Origin: Liolophura sinensis
Lineage: Eukaryota > Mollusca > Polyplacophora > Chitonida > Chitonidae
NCBI RefSeq assembly: GCF_032854445.1
Contig: NC_088296.1
Location: 19,149,485 to 19,213,484, forward strand
Length of the DNA stretch: 64,000 nt
Direction: 5' to 3'
Shown: in pieces, positions 35,897 to 49,100 of the stretch
Numbering within the stretch: the stretch's first letter is position 1
Layout of the letters: every line of letters begins with the position of its first letter
Program-made: the position numbers and the translations under genes
Notes under the pieces: model-generated
What the model was told of the DNA's origin: nothing
Databases searched by the model: none
Seen by the model: the letters and a program-made list of their open reading frames with translations, nothing else

Positions 35897-37885
35897 TCGC
35901 TATATACAAAAGTCTGCGAAGATATCCAGGCAAAAACATTGCTTAAACTTGTTTAATTACACACAATCAACATATTGTCAAAATTTAAATAATAAATAGA
36001 ATATTGTTAACAGAAAGTTAAATGTTATAAATATTTTTTTCTGGAAATGTGGAAATGATAAGCCAACAGACGCGAGTTATCGTTTTCACTTCTCACACGA
36101 AAAATATTTATGATGTCCACCTTCACTGTGCAATATCCTCTCTCTGTTCGTCCCTCCGATGTTCCAGTGGAAGGCGAAAAACATTTTATGGAAAATATAT
36201 TTACATGTAATAACGCCGTAAACAAAACTCTAACTATATGTAAAATGAAATCACTTCACAACTCAATAGCTAATATTCACAAACCAAATATAAGAATTTC
36301 ACGAATTGCTAACAGCTTTATCTTCAACTGACACAGAAATCTGACAGATTCTGTGTTTGCGTCTCAAAGGTTGCACACTATTGTACAGGCCATACATTAA
36401 GTGTGTAAATGACCTACAATCGTGTTCATGGCTAAAGACAAATTTAGACTTTATTTGTTGAGGACTGGCAGTTTGTGAACTCGTTTTGCCTCATTTAACT
36501 CCCTTGATGTCAGTCAAGTTCTATGTTAGAGGAAAGCAAGAAAAATGTACAAGTAATAAAGGAAAAGTGCAGAGGAAACTCAGCAGAGGAAACCACAGTG
36601 CGCGTGTTACTCGATGGAATTTCATTGGAGGGTACTACAATATACAGCGGTGTATAGCTACATTTATTGACACAACGTCAGCGCGACAACCCCATTATCG
36701 ACAACAAGGAAATGCAACGTTTATTTTACCTCTCTAACGTGGTAGTTAATTTTAAGTATCATATTCAAAGCAGTAGCCTATTGCAGATACAAGTTGTGGA
36801 CTGTTGATACAGTAAGCCTGCTGTATCACTTTTGAGTAGCTTGCAGATGCACGGCGCGGGTATTCCTTGTTCAGCTCGTAGCTTCTGCAGGGGATGGGGG
36901 TTGTTCTGGCGATTTTTTTCCACTATTAATTATTTATAACATTACAAAAGGCTTGTTGTACAACTACATTCAAACTCAATTCTGAAGCAAATAGAAACAA
37001 ATGTAAGCTCCACTGAGACTGTTCTAGGCATTCGACTGTGGCTGAATTTCATGCTTTAGTTTTGTGGTGGTGGCTTTTGAGATGAGAGCAGCGCTGACCT
37101 AGTTATCGTGGACGTCAGGGAAAACACCCGACTTGAACACAGCGTTTGAAAATAATTTTATTGTATTTTATAAAAGAAAAGAGAAAAAATTCATCCCTTG
37201 TATGCACGAAAGACGAGCAAATTTAGCTCCTTAATTCTCATTAATTATAAAAAAAATTATATCAAATTTAAATTAATTTGAAAGCACTGTCCGATGAGAT
37301 GCCGTCTCCTCAGTCCTCTCTGCCTCCTGCAGATCACATGAATTTTTACTGACTCTGGTATATTTGTTATTTAGAAACTGCTGACTAAGCGGTAAAATGA
37401 ACGACAAAAAGTGCATTTGTATAAGTTGAACAGCGTGTCTAAGTAGGCGTATGGACTACTGGGAAAATGAATGCGGTTTGGTCCGAGACTGTATGCTGAC
37501 TGACCTAATATGTAATACCGTCGTTGAATATGGTTGTAATTTTTCTGTGTAGCTCTGTGTTATCATGTCACTTTATATAGGGAATGGGTAAAGCCTACGT
37601 CACAGCTTAGGCCGTGCATTTCTAAAAGCAACGTGTCGGATAGAATTCTCAATATGTCTGGCTCGACTTACACCAGCCATTTGTGCAGCACTGTCATATT
37701 GTTCTACATGGTATTTTGCGAAATCTCATTAAAATAATGAAGTATTACACTTTTTAGAAAGCTTGGGAATCCTTCTTTCCATTAAAATATGTTTTAGCGA
37801 TGTGCTTTCTTGTCCTTTGAGCCATTGTGCCAGGGGGCATGTAAATTGCTGTCATTTATGCATTTACAAGGACAGTTAGAATAAA

Positions 37886-38126
37886 TGGCTCAGTTGGTTA
37901 GCGCGCTAGCGCAGCGTAATGACCCAGGAGTCTCTCACCAATGCGGTTGCTGTGAGTTCAAGTCCAGCTCATGCTGGCTTTCTCTTCGGCCGTATGTGGG
38001 AAGGTCTGGCCGCAACCTGCGGGTGGTCGTGGTTATGTCAGTCCGCCCACCATAATGCTGGCCGCCGTCGTATAAGTGAAATATTCTTGAGTTCGGCGTA
38101 AAACACCAATCAAAAAAAAAAAAAAA
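37886..38126 (+). mobile_element. tRNA-derived SINE (unit 2)
   Basis: Same insertion as 14990-15229, with the same flanking GTTAGAATAAA repeats. Confidence 0.8.
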
Positions 38127-38991
38127 GTTAGAATAAAACCTAAACGTAGGTAAACTGATATGATGCCAGATTTTACCGGTTAACATGTGACCACCTGCCA
38201 GCTATCAAACTGTCGTCGCTGCTCTGGTCCTTCTCCCTATGCTCTGTGTGTATTTCATAGGGGGAGTTTTGTGCTCGAACTCTTTTATAATTGAACGTAG
38301 AAAAACTGTCTCGTGTGACCTATCAAAATTGTTTGGCAACTATTTTGATAGCATTCATTAAATACATGGGTGTCTGTAAAAAGTGTAATATAAAGAAATT
38401 TTGTGTAGACAAATGAACAAGAAAATTGAAAATCTAAACGTTGTGTGAACTCGAGAATTTCCAAAAAGAAAGACGTGTCATTTGTGCCTCTGGAATGGGG
38501 TGAAACAGGTGATAATTAAATCAATTTCTACATGGTTGCCTTACATTTTTCACCATTCACCATTCACATGGCACAGTAGGACTGTTTTTACCTTCAACGA
38601 CAAAAATGTTCCAATGCCAAACTCTCCTATTATACTACAAAATAGTCGCTTCCTGTGAACTTCACCTAGAACTGTTAGTTTCATTTCTATTTATTGACTT
38701 ATCTGTTACACTCTGTGTTCAACCCCGATTTGTTCAAGAATTCTTCGCCTACATCACGGTGCTCATGTTTATGTTTGAACAATACTGGGCCGTGTAGATA
38801 AAGCCAAAGTGTCGGGATTAAACCGGGACACCTGAGGGAAACGGACTTTCTGGAGGAATGCCTTTCAACATATCAAATTACATGTATGTGTTTTACTGAG
38901 GCGTAGAAATGCACTAAATCTGTATACAAATAAAGCATTTTGTCTAAAACATCAAAAATTAAATTTTGAACACGTGCTTTGGAGAAAAGTG

Positions 38992-39215
38992 TTATATGTT
39001 TTTAACGACCCATACTGTCCATTTTGGATTCTTCTTGTAAGTGATCGTAGAACTTCGCCTATATCCTCTACACTCAAAGGTATCCACGTTGAAATTAAAC
39101 ACGGTACACATTTCATTCTCCATGCAAACACGTGAACACATGGTGGGCTGGGAAATTCTTAGCGTAAATAGCGGATCTCCAATAAGCAGGTTAGCATCCG
39201 GCTCACGCATGACAA
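38992..39215 (-). CDS. Gene B exon 7: PAN/apple-like domain and stop
   Basis: 224 nt ending in TAA at 38994-38992. The protein sequence is identical to the gene A terminal exon. Confidence 0.75.
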
Positions 39216-40033
39216 CTGTAAAAAAAGAAAAACGTGCATAAAGCCTGTACATGTTCTTATTGATTTGGAAAAATTCTGAAAGAAGACATATCAAGTCCAG
39301 AGTAATAAAAGTTAGAAAATGTCTTAGAAAATGGTTTTCAGTGGGGTCGGTAGATTTGTTCCGTGTACAGTTATTTAATAAATGGATTGTAAAACGGTCC
39401 ATTGCTTAATAAAATAGAAAATTCAAGCAACTCGATGAACGGTGAACGTCATGGAAATTGTAACGCTTAATTCACTAAAGATTTGTTGCAAGAGTGAACA
39501 AAACACCCAAACAACTGCTGGTGAAACTCTATCACTGAAACATTGGCGAGGAACAGTAGTATAGAGAGTAGACAAATCTCCACTGAGCGTGTCCTTATGC
39601 GGTACAGTTATTTGAGCGCCCAGCTCTTTAGTACAATATTTCTTTTAGTCAGAATCCACAAACTGTTGACGCCTTAACTATTTGTAATTCAACAACATGA
39701 CTTTTTTGACATTGACCGAAATATCTTCGTTAAGAGAGTGAATAACTTTGGTGGTGCAGCTTTTTGAATTTCTTTAATTAACAAAAGACAAATTAGTTAA
39801 TTAGTTCCTCCTGAGTAGGTCGTTATAAAATATGATTATGTTGCGACAAGTGTTATAGTGATATTTGGCTTCTCTTCTAGAACTTCTAGGAATTCTTGCA
39901 CGCAAATATAATATTCTTTGGGCCTACATCGCTGTTTCTCTATAGCTGATAGTCATTTGAGTCATTAGTTTTTAAGATTCCTTGCGTGTTTCGATCATCA
40001 CTGAAAATGTTGACTATTTCTAAGAAAGTACAT

Positions 40034-40112
<79 letters not shown>

Positions 40113-43100
40113 GTGCTAAAAATGTTGACTACTTCTATGACGGCTTGTACAACATACAAATGTATTGTTTGACACCCATAGATTAAAATGGAACTTTATC
40201 TGCAACTTTTCACGCTGCTACCATGTATTAAGTTGCAGTTTAATAAGAGGAGCCAATGCGAACAATAAAAACATCGGTAAATTAATTGGAAAGTGAATGA
40301 TAAGGTGTAAATGTATGGTGTCCTCTATTACGGTTGGGGACTACTGGTGCAAAATAAATGGCCAGTGGCATCTCATCACTTACTAAACTTACTAATCTTA
40401 CCTGTCGTTGTGGCTTTTTGATGAACGGGCATAACAGGCTTCTGCTTTGATTCCAGGTCAGGCTTCACTTTTGGTTCCAACACTGGCTTCAATACAGGTG
40501 CGTCTGAAAAACAAATGGTTTACAATTGTCTACAACTACTACGTTTTTTATATTTATTTTCGCGATACAAAACCATCATTCTACTCAGTTTGCCTACATA
40601 GGTACGCATGTTCATTACGACCACTTATTGCGACAGTCATCTAAAAATATTATCAAAAAGGTTTGTTTGTGGCTGTATATGAACGTTAGGGGCAGTTCAT
40701 AAAGTATGTATCCGCTAAATCCGAACTTTACAAATGCACTACCAAAATTGTTGGAGATTATTACTCCCCTGATATATTTTCTTCTCTGTATAAAAGCATT
40801 GAATATCGCTATTTTTTCTTAATTTTACAGCTCCTGGCAACCGTTATAGCAATTCTGTTTTGTTCACATTTCGGTTCGTTTCGTAGAAGCATTCATCAGC
40901 ATCTGGTACCGTTTCTAGTCCTGATCAGCGATGACTGAAATGTTTACTCAGACTACTCAGACCACACAGATCATGTAACCAGGGGGAGGCCTCAGCGACA
41001 CCTATCTTGTTCAAGATGTCGCTGAACAATTTAGGCCGAACATGACTAATAAGTACTATAGAGTGTATAGTATTTATACATTTACAAATGTATCATTTTA
41101 ATGATAAGCCTGTTCAAACAACCCTTTAAAATTTTCCAATCTCACATATTCAGCTATCAAATTTACCAAATTTACTTACAATATAGTGACTAAATTCTAT
41201 TAAAACAATTGTACTAAATTTAATTCGGCCCAAAAGTTCGGCCCGGTCTCGTGTGCATATAATTTTTATGGAGTGGTCCCTGACAATTGGCTTTGAGTCG
41301 TGACAAAACCTGACAAGTGCAGGAATGACCAAGCCGCCCAAAAAACCCCATTTTTTAAAATCCAATGTCACATGTAAGACCATATTAAATGACAATGGAT
41401 TGACAGAGTATTCTGGTTGTGGTATATCCTGACTGTGCTATATCCTGTCGGTACAAAATTTTGACTGTGGTATATTCCGATTCTGTTGTATTCTAAACTT
41501 GCTATACTCCGACTATTATATTTCTTCACCGTGTTATATATTGTGCTTCACTCTGACTTCGTTATACAAGCTTTCTCACTGTGCTTTCTTCCGACTGTTA
41601 TATGCTATTTGTGCCATATTCTGATTGATTTATTGGCCCTCTGTGTTTTAATTCGACTGTATTGTATTCTCGCTGCTATAATCTACCTGTTATATTCCCA
41701 CAGTGCTATGTTTCCACTGTGTTATACATGTATTTCAACTGTGTTATATTGTGACGGTGTTATGTTTTAAGTATGCTATATTAGGGCTGTCTTGTATTAT
41801 GACCCGAATATTTTGACTGTGCTATTTTCTGAATGTGCTATATTCTGACTGTGTTATATATTGTATTATATGTGTTGTATCCCGACTGTAAATTTCCAAA
41901 ATGTGAGCTGCTCAAACAGTACATACATCAGGTATGTAAGCTGTAGTTGTCACATAATTATGATTATTAGTATATTTTCTCTTATATTTGTAGCCTAAGC
42001 CACAACTACACTAACGGCATCTGCGACTACTAATTAAGACAACCTGTGAGTAAAAACCGCGAGAAATTACTGTATATTGGCCTGATCTTCCTTAGATTTT
42101 TTTTTTTTTTTGATTGGTGTTTTACGGCGTACTCAAGAATATTTCACTTATACGACGGCGGCCAGCATTATGGTGGGTGGAAACCGGGCAGAGCCCGGGG
42201 GAAACCCACGACCATCCGCAGGTTGCTGGCAAACCTTCCCACGTGATTGTCCTTAGAAGATCTTGGTGAGTCCTTAAGGCAAAGGCCACTCTAAAATGAA
42301 GTATTGTCAGATGAAAGACGATTCAAAACTGTCCAGGTAAATAGTTCGATATTTTTTTACAACTTCTTTAGCCTAGTAATATGCATTTGAACATTTTATT
42401 CTATGGTGCACATTTCCGACCACAATGGAGACAGTGATGTCACACCAGGTTTTTGCTACTTAACACACACTAGGCTGCTACATTTCGTCACTGTGAATCG
42501 ATGTGTATGAATCTGTTAGCCACAGATTGGCAATGGTGTCATGGGGGCGAGTGGATGGTTTGGATAAATTGTCCTACAAGAGTCATTGGATGACATTAAG
42601 GGTGGCTACCATCAGTTTCTTAGGTTTCAGGAGGGAAAATCAGCCCCGATATTCCGGTGAGATTGATCCCTTAAAATAACAATATCAGTACTTCCATTGC
42701 AAACAAACCCTCTGGATAGGCTATCAATGACGATCGGCATTTTTAGGGAGAGGACAATCCCTTTGGATAGGCTATTCACGATCATTGACTTACCATATTC
42801 ACATACAAACTTTGAAGAGACATCACAGTACGCTTGCGTCCACTCCCATCCTTCAGGATACGGACACAGGCGACCACAGTCCAATTTGTATCTTAGAAAC
42901 CTATAAGTGTGAGGGTTTATAAACCAGCGCAGAGAATACATGGGTGTTCCTGCAAATATATAAACATAATCCTGTGATTAATGTGAAGTTTTCTTTTTAA
43001 TGCGATTGTTGACATCCATTTTAACCTTCAGTAACGGGGAGAATAGATGTATCAAGAAGAGTGTATAAATTTAGACCTTTGTTTAACAATTCCAGCTGGA

Positions 43101-46100
43101 CGTTCGTTAAACAATTACAGCTGCTATTTAACATAGTTAGGGGAAGCATGCTTATTGTGGTGAATTAGAACGCCACGCTGGATATATGAACAGCTGCTTT
43201 CAAACTGCAACAGAGGTACACATTTTGATTATCGACAACTTGCATACTGGCATAGCACACATTTTAATAAGTACTGACTTTATTCATTCGCCTCGAATAT
43301 TCCTCGCGTCTTGCCAACAACTTTACAAACTCATGACTGCGTGTCATTGCCTTATCCCGTCCTAATTTCATACTTGACATACTCTCTTAGTTCATTGTTA
43401 TTTTGTGTGTTATCGAACTAGTCGTGTGGTTATTAACCAGGAGTGTACATTTTTGTTGACTTCTGGTATACGACGGTGTTGTTTCGATGCATAGATTTAG
43501 AGTTTGCTTGTTCGAATCCAGTTGTGTGTTGATATCATTGCACAGAAGTGTACAGTTAGTGTGGTGAGCCGATCAGAACATTCTCGCACAATATATTACA
43601 CAGTTTTGTGCCTTATTATTGTAAAGTTTAATTCATAACATAGTTTACATTTGTGGATTTGAAAGTCAAGAGGATGCATGCATGCGGGCCAGTGTTTCTT
43701 TGGTGATTGGAAGATATGTCGGGGGGGGGGGGGGGGGGGTTAAATGTTTTTTTTACATTTCATTCAAAAATGTAGTCTCTGTTATAACGTTGATGATGTA
43801 TGGAAACACGCAGAGACACGTACAATCAGACACACGCACAAATGCACAAACATACACCCGCGCACAAACCCGGGCACACAAACGCGCACAAATTTATATA
43901 AATTGTGGCCTAGCCAAACCTTTCACCCAACAGGGATCGAAAAGACTACACGAGGAAATAGGATTGAATCGTACCAAAGGCATTTAGTACAGCAGGGTTA
44001 GTTATACAGGGATGTCTTACTCGAATGCCTCAATAGCTGATAAAATATACACATCCTTTAGGCGAGTCCATACTGAGAAAATGTGTTTCACAAGTAAGCT
44101 AACATTACACACAAAGTTCATACCGTCAACCCAGACCCACAGATTTTCCTTCTCCCGGTCTGATACCCCAATCCAAACACAGTTTTCATCAACACGAGAG
44201 CTCAGAAATCTGGCCATTGGTGCGTTCAGTGTTCTTGTTCCTGGTTCTGGTATGATTTTTGCCAAACGCCCACCATCTTTTTCACAACTGGTCACTGCGT
44301 TTGCAAAATCAGTCTCCACATCTGAAACTTTGTAGATCTTGCCGTTGTCGACATACTCGTTGGAATCAGCACTGCTGGCAGCTGCAAATGTTTTGTCCAT
44401 TCATGACATGAAATGACCACTGATTAGAAAATTAGTTATACTCATATCGAAAACATATCTGCACAAATCAATAATTTTATCTAGTTCTAAAAATTATAAC
44501 TGATATTGAAAGATTTCCTGTTACGCTGGCTTCATGACAAGACGGAAAGCTTTCATTTTGACAGTTAATTATCATTTCTTGGATTCCAGTAAACACCGAA
44601 GGTTTATGACGATTTGAATCAATGTCACAATTTTCACTGCAAAATGTAGTGTGTAAAGAATATTCTATCAAACTTCAATAATAATTCAATAGTACACTAA
44701 AATTTGTAATTCTAAGGCAAGTACGGTTGTCTTGTGAGTACAAATAAAGATGGAGTGTGTGTCTAGAGCCGGCACAACGACTCAGAAGCCTCTCACCATT
44801 GGCGGTCGCTGTCAGTTCAAGTTTAGCTCATGATGGCATGATTCCTCTGGACACAGACCCCCATTACAACTTCCGTTTTTCGGTAGGGACGATTGTAGTT
44901 CTGTGAATTTTAGGGTATAAAGTCTTTTTTTGCTCCCAGGCGTCCATTTTTGGTGCACAGGTGCATGCTTGGTATTAAAATGCAGGAAACTGTCTAAACT
45001 TTGAGGAGGTATGAGCTTTATTGATTAAAGTTTGAAATTCTGGGTGAGAGGACACAAGGTGTGAGGTAGTGATGAGGCTGCGAGTGACGTCCCCTTGGCG
45101 TTGCTAGGCACGCCTCTCAGCTGCCGGCATGGAAAGGTCCAGATTTTGACGGTCAACCTATGTCAAGATTTTTATGGCTTCTTTCTCACAGGATGGGCCA
45201 GGTATGCACCAAAGCTTATTGGCCACGGAATGTTTGGGACTGAGCTACAGCACTAGACGTTAACATTGTCGCTTATGGAAAATTAATGGGGCTCCGAGGC
45301 CTGTAGGCCTACTACAGTGATACGGAGGAAGGTGGGTTTACCCCGGCCTCAGCCCGACTTCCTCCATAATACTGACCGCGGTCGTATAAGTGAAATCTTA
45401 TTGAGTGTGACGTAAAACGTCAATCCACTCAAATAAATAAATAGATAAATAAGTACATCTGCCTTTTTTCGAATAATTAGCGCCCAGGAACCTAATGCAT
45501 GTAATTTTGCCAAAATGGAGGTATGACAATAAATGATTTTTAATCAGTTACAATCAAATGAGAAACATATTCTGATTAACAACAATGTTTTAACCCACAG
45601 GGTTCATGATTTGGATGTTGATTTCATTGTTTCATCTGGAATATATCTTCCCCATTTCCGACATCATATAAAACTGATGACTGCCTCTCTTTGCATCAAA
45701 TATATGCGACCAGACATATGTATGCCAGCATTCAATCAGAATGATCGTTCCAGTTCAATAAACTCAAGGTCAGTTCCCAAAACGGCGCACAATGTACACC
45801 ACTGAGGAAAGAACACAGTATGCAAATTCAGAAGTAGGACGGAATCATGCAAAGGGAAGTAGTCAACAGTTTTCCATGATGTTGGAAAGACGAAAGGAAT
45901 ATTTTAGACGTATGAATGAAATAAGTGTTTAAATTGTACACCTTGTCAGTATTCAACTTGTGGATAATAAAATATGTATCTCAGTCTGCCTTCGTTTGCA
46001 GCTGTTCATGCAACGTGGTGATCTACTTAAAAACGAAGAATATGCAGCTCATAGTCCCGAGTTAGGCGGAAATAGACATAAGTTGGAAGGAGAATGCCAG

Positions 46101-49100
46101 AGATTATTATACTTACAAGAGTATGCGATACCAACAAGACATTTTGAGTAATTCAAGACCAATGAAGTCTAATAAGTTGCAATTAACTTTAGTGCATTTT
46201 TGTACCTAATTCTGCTTAAGTCATTGTGGTAGGTGGCGTCCAATTTGCTACTATTTATGCATTTACACAAACAGTTAGAATAAAACCCTGAGGTAAATTG
46301 CCAAGAGCCGGTGTTTCACGGGCTTCGTGTGACCAGTTGCCAGCTGTCACACTGTCGTCGCGCTGCTCTGGTTTTATTGTATGTTCTGTACTTTTTAAAT
46401 TATATCATATTCATTGCAAAACCGAAGAAATTTATAGTGAACTGACTAAACACAGTTGTTGTATTCAGTAATAACTTGTAAAATCGTCAAACACCACACA
46501 GGCTTCAAGGTGAGATATGTAAACACCATATGCTGAACCGTTCTATATATTGCTGTCCCAATCAGTATAATTTATAATGTGAAAATTGAAACTATCTGTC
46601 TTTTCTGTGAGAGACGAAAACGTATTTGTTTAAATACCAGTATAGGTCCAGATAACATCTACCATCTTAAGATTCTGGTTTCATTAAAATTTAGCAAATA
46701 TACAGTATATATCAAGCAACTCTTTATGAATGTGACTATGGAGAAATCAACTCTGGTATGATTTAAGATTTTGATGAGAACAAGAAAGATAAGAGCATGT
46801 ACTCTATCGGACAATTATGTTGCAAATGATATTAAACGATTGTTAATATACATCTTAAATAATACAGTTAGAAAACTGCGCGGCACATACAATTGGATAC
46901 AGTTTAAAAGTTTATATAAAATTTATATTCACACCTTTCCACGTAGACTTTGGAAGCTCTGGAGTAGTTCCACATGCCTTTTCATCTGTGTTACATGCAT
47001 CTGGAAGAAAAGAATACACGTAAAATCCATACTTAAGTACTACTTACTTTAAAAAGACACCTGCATCTCACACATTATTTGCAATAATGGGGGCGTCGCA
47101 AGAAAACTACACATTTGTACATGCTGCTTGTCATTCTCTTCTGTCATGGATATATTTATCCATAATTTGCAGCAAATACAACAATTTTCACATTCCCCGG
47201 GTTGCACGTCTTTGTTTTTCGATAAAAAATGTCCCAGAAAGCATTTCCAGTCACACCCATGAGACACTGCGATCGTACAGGTACATCCCTGCGATCTTAA
47301 AAAAGATGTACATTTAGACAAACAACTGGGCCAGTATGCGGTGTATTCATTCGATGGATCAATGTGTATCACTAGAAAGGAAGTCCTTGTATCCACGTGT
47401 ATTTCCATCCATAATGACAGGCTATTGATATCAACTCACCATATTCACACACCAACTTTAAAGAGGTACTACATCTGACTTGTTCCCATTTCCATTCATT
47501 GTCACTCTGACATAGGCGACCACATGTTAAGTAATTTTTCATATAAAAATAAATCTCAGGAGGCGGTACCTTCCAGGACACATGTCTAACGGGTTGTCCT
47601 ACAATTAGAAAAAACACGGTTATAACTGTAAAGTGGTCCTGTTGATACATCTGTGACATGTTTCAAAAGGCCACTGGAAACCGACAAAACTGATGTTTTA
47701 AATATAGCCTATACATGTACATATCTATCCAGTTTGGATATACTGCAAAACAGGCTGGACATAGCTGTGTATTTAAGTCAATATACAGTGAAACTTTTAT
47801 ACCCTTAGACCTGTAATATGAGTTAATGTATAATACAATATTAATGTAAACAATAGTTTACACATGCGTGTTGAGTAGCCCAGCATGCGCTGAAGTGTAA
47901 GACACGGACAATGAACCTGATATGCCAATGTGTTGGATTATTCATCAGACGTTATTGATCACCCGACATGTCTACGACCGGGCAGGTAGAGAGCTGAACT
48001 CTTCAGTCACCGCATGGAGGTTACAACACAGTTTTTAATATTCTGACTGCTACATGACCATGAAGTACTTTCCTAGCATTATCAATGATTCCTAAACGCC
48101 ATAGAAGAAAGTGACCCCTTCTTCACGCATAAAAGAAGTTCAAAAATGTGTGGTACAATTATTGAACTCATGATTACGACTAGGAAAATAGCCTACTAAT
48201 TCATGTCTTACCAATTTTTCTCTTTTTTACGAATGTAATTTCTGAGTCATGTTTGCGATATTGTTTATGCCACACATTTTAGAAAATTACTGTCACTTTG
48301 ATAAGTGTACATTCGCTCGTTATCATGTATCGGTTTTTTGTATGTTACCGTTTGTTGACGCAAACAAACGGCGTGTCCGGTGAACAATCTTACGAAGCAT
48401 GTTTGTGTATTTATTTCTCGGTTACAAGTCATTACTGATATAAGTTACTCGATCATGAACTGTAGACATAATGAGCGAGTGCAGTAGAAATTATTGTAAT
48501 TTCCTATGAAACACTTTGATGCAATGCTGTTCACATCGAAATAGACTGCCCAGGTTAACTGGATGGGACCGTAAACATAATTGCTGCTGTCCTGGGTCAT
48601 TTGCGTCGCGCAAGAACGTTAACCTCCTCGTCCATGCCACCCCACCCCCAACCTCCCACCTCCACCCCTCTGTCCTTGAAGCGATGCATATAATCTACAT
48701 GATAAGCCAACCACATAACTACATGTACCCTATCACTACATGTAGTCTACAGTTTTGTGTCTAATTCTGCTTAAGCCATGATGACAAGGGAAATGTAATT
48801 TGCTGCTATTCGAGCAGTTACATCAACAGTTAGAGTAAAACCCAAATTGATGTAAATTTCCAAGAGGTGGGATTTCACCAGTGAAGTGTGACCATTTGTC
48901 AACTATCGTACTCTCTTCGTTGTCATGGTTGTCCTGTTTATGCTGTACGTCCATATATATATCTATATAACACAAAAGACACAATTCATACCATCAGTCC
49001 ACTTCCATCGGCCGGTAACTGACAAATCTGACGCCCCGATCCAAGCACAGTTTTCGCCAACACGAGGGCTCAAAAATTGGGATAACTGTGCGTAAAGGTT

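Larger units (their letters stand above)
22932..45837. repeat. Tandem unit 2 of the array
   Basis: This unit is 22906 bp and nearly identical to unit 1 throughout. It has a small deletion of roughly 27 bp near 32151 relative to unit 1 and a longer G tract (19 G at 43721-43739 against 11 G in unit 1). All minus-strand exons in this unit are open. Confidence 0.95.
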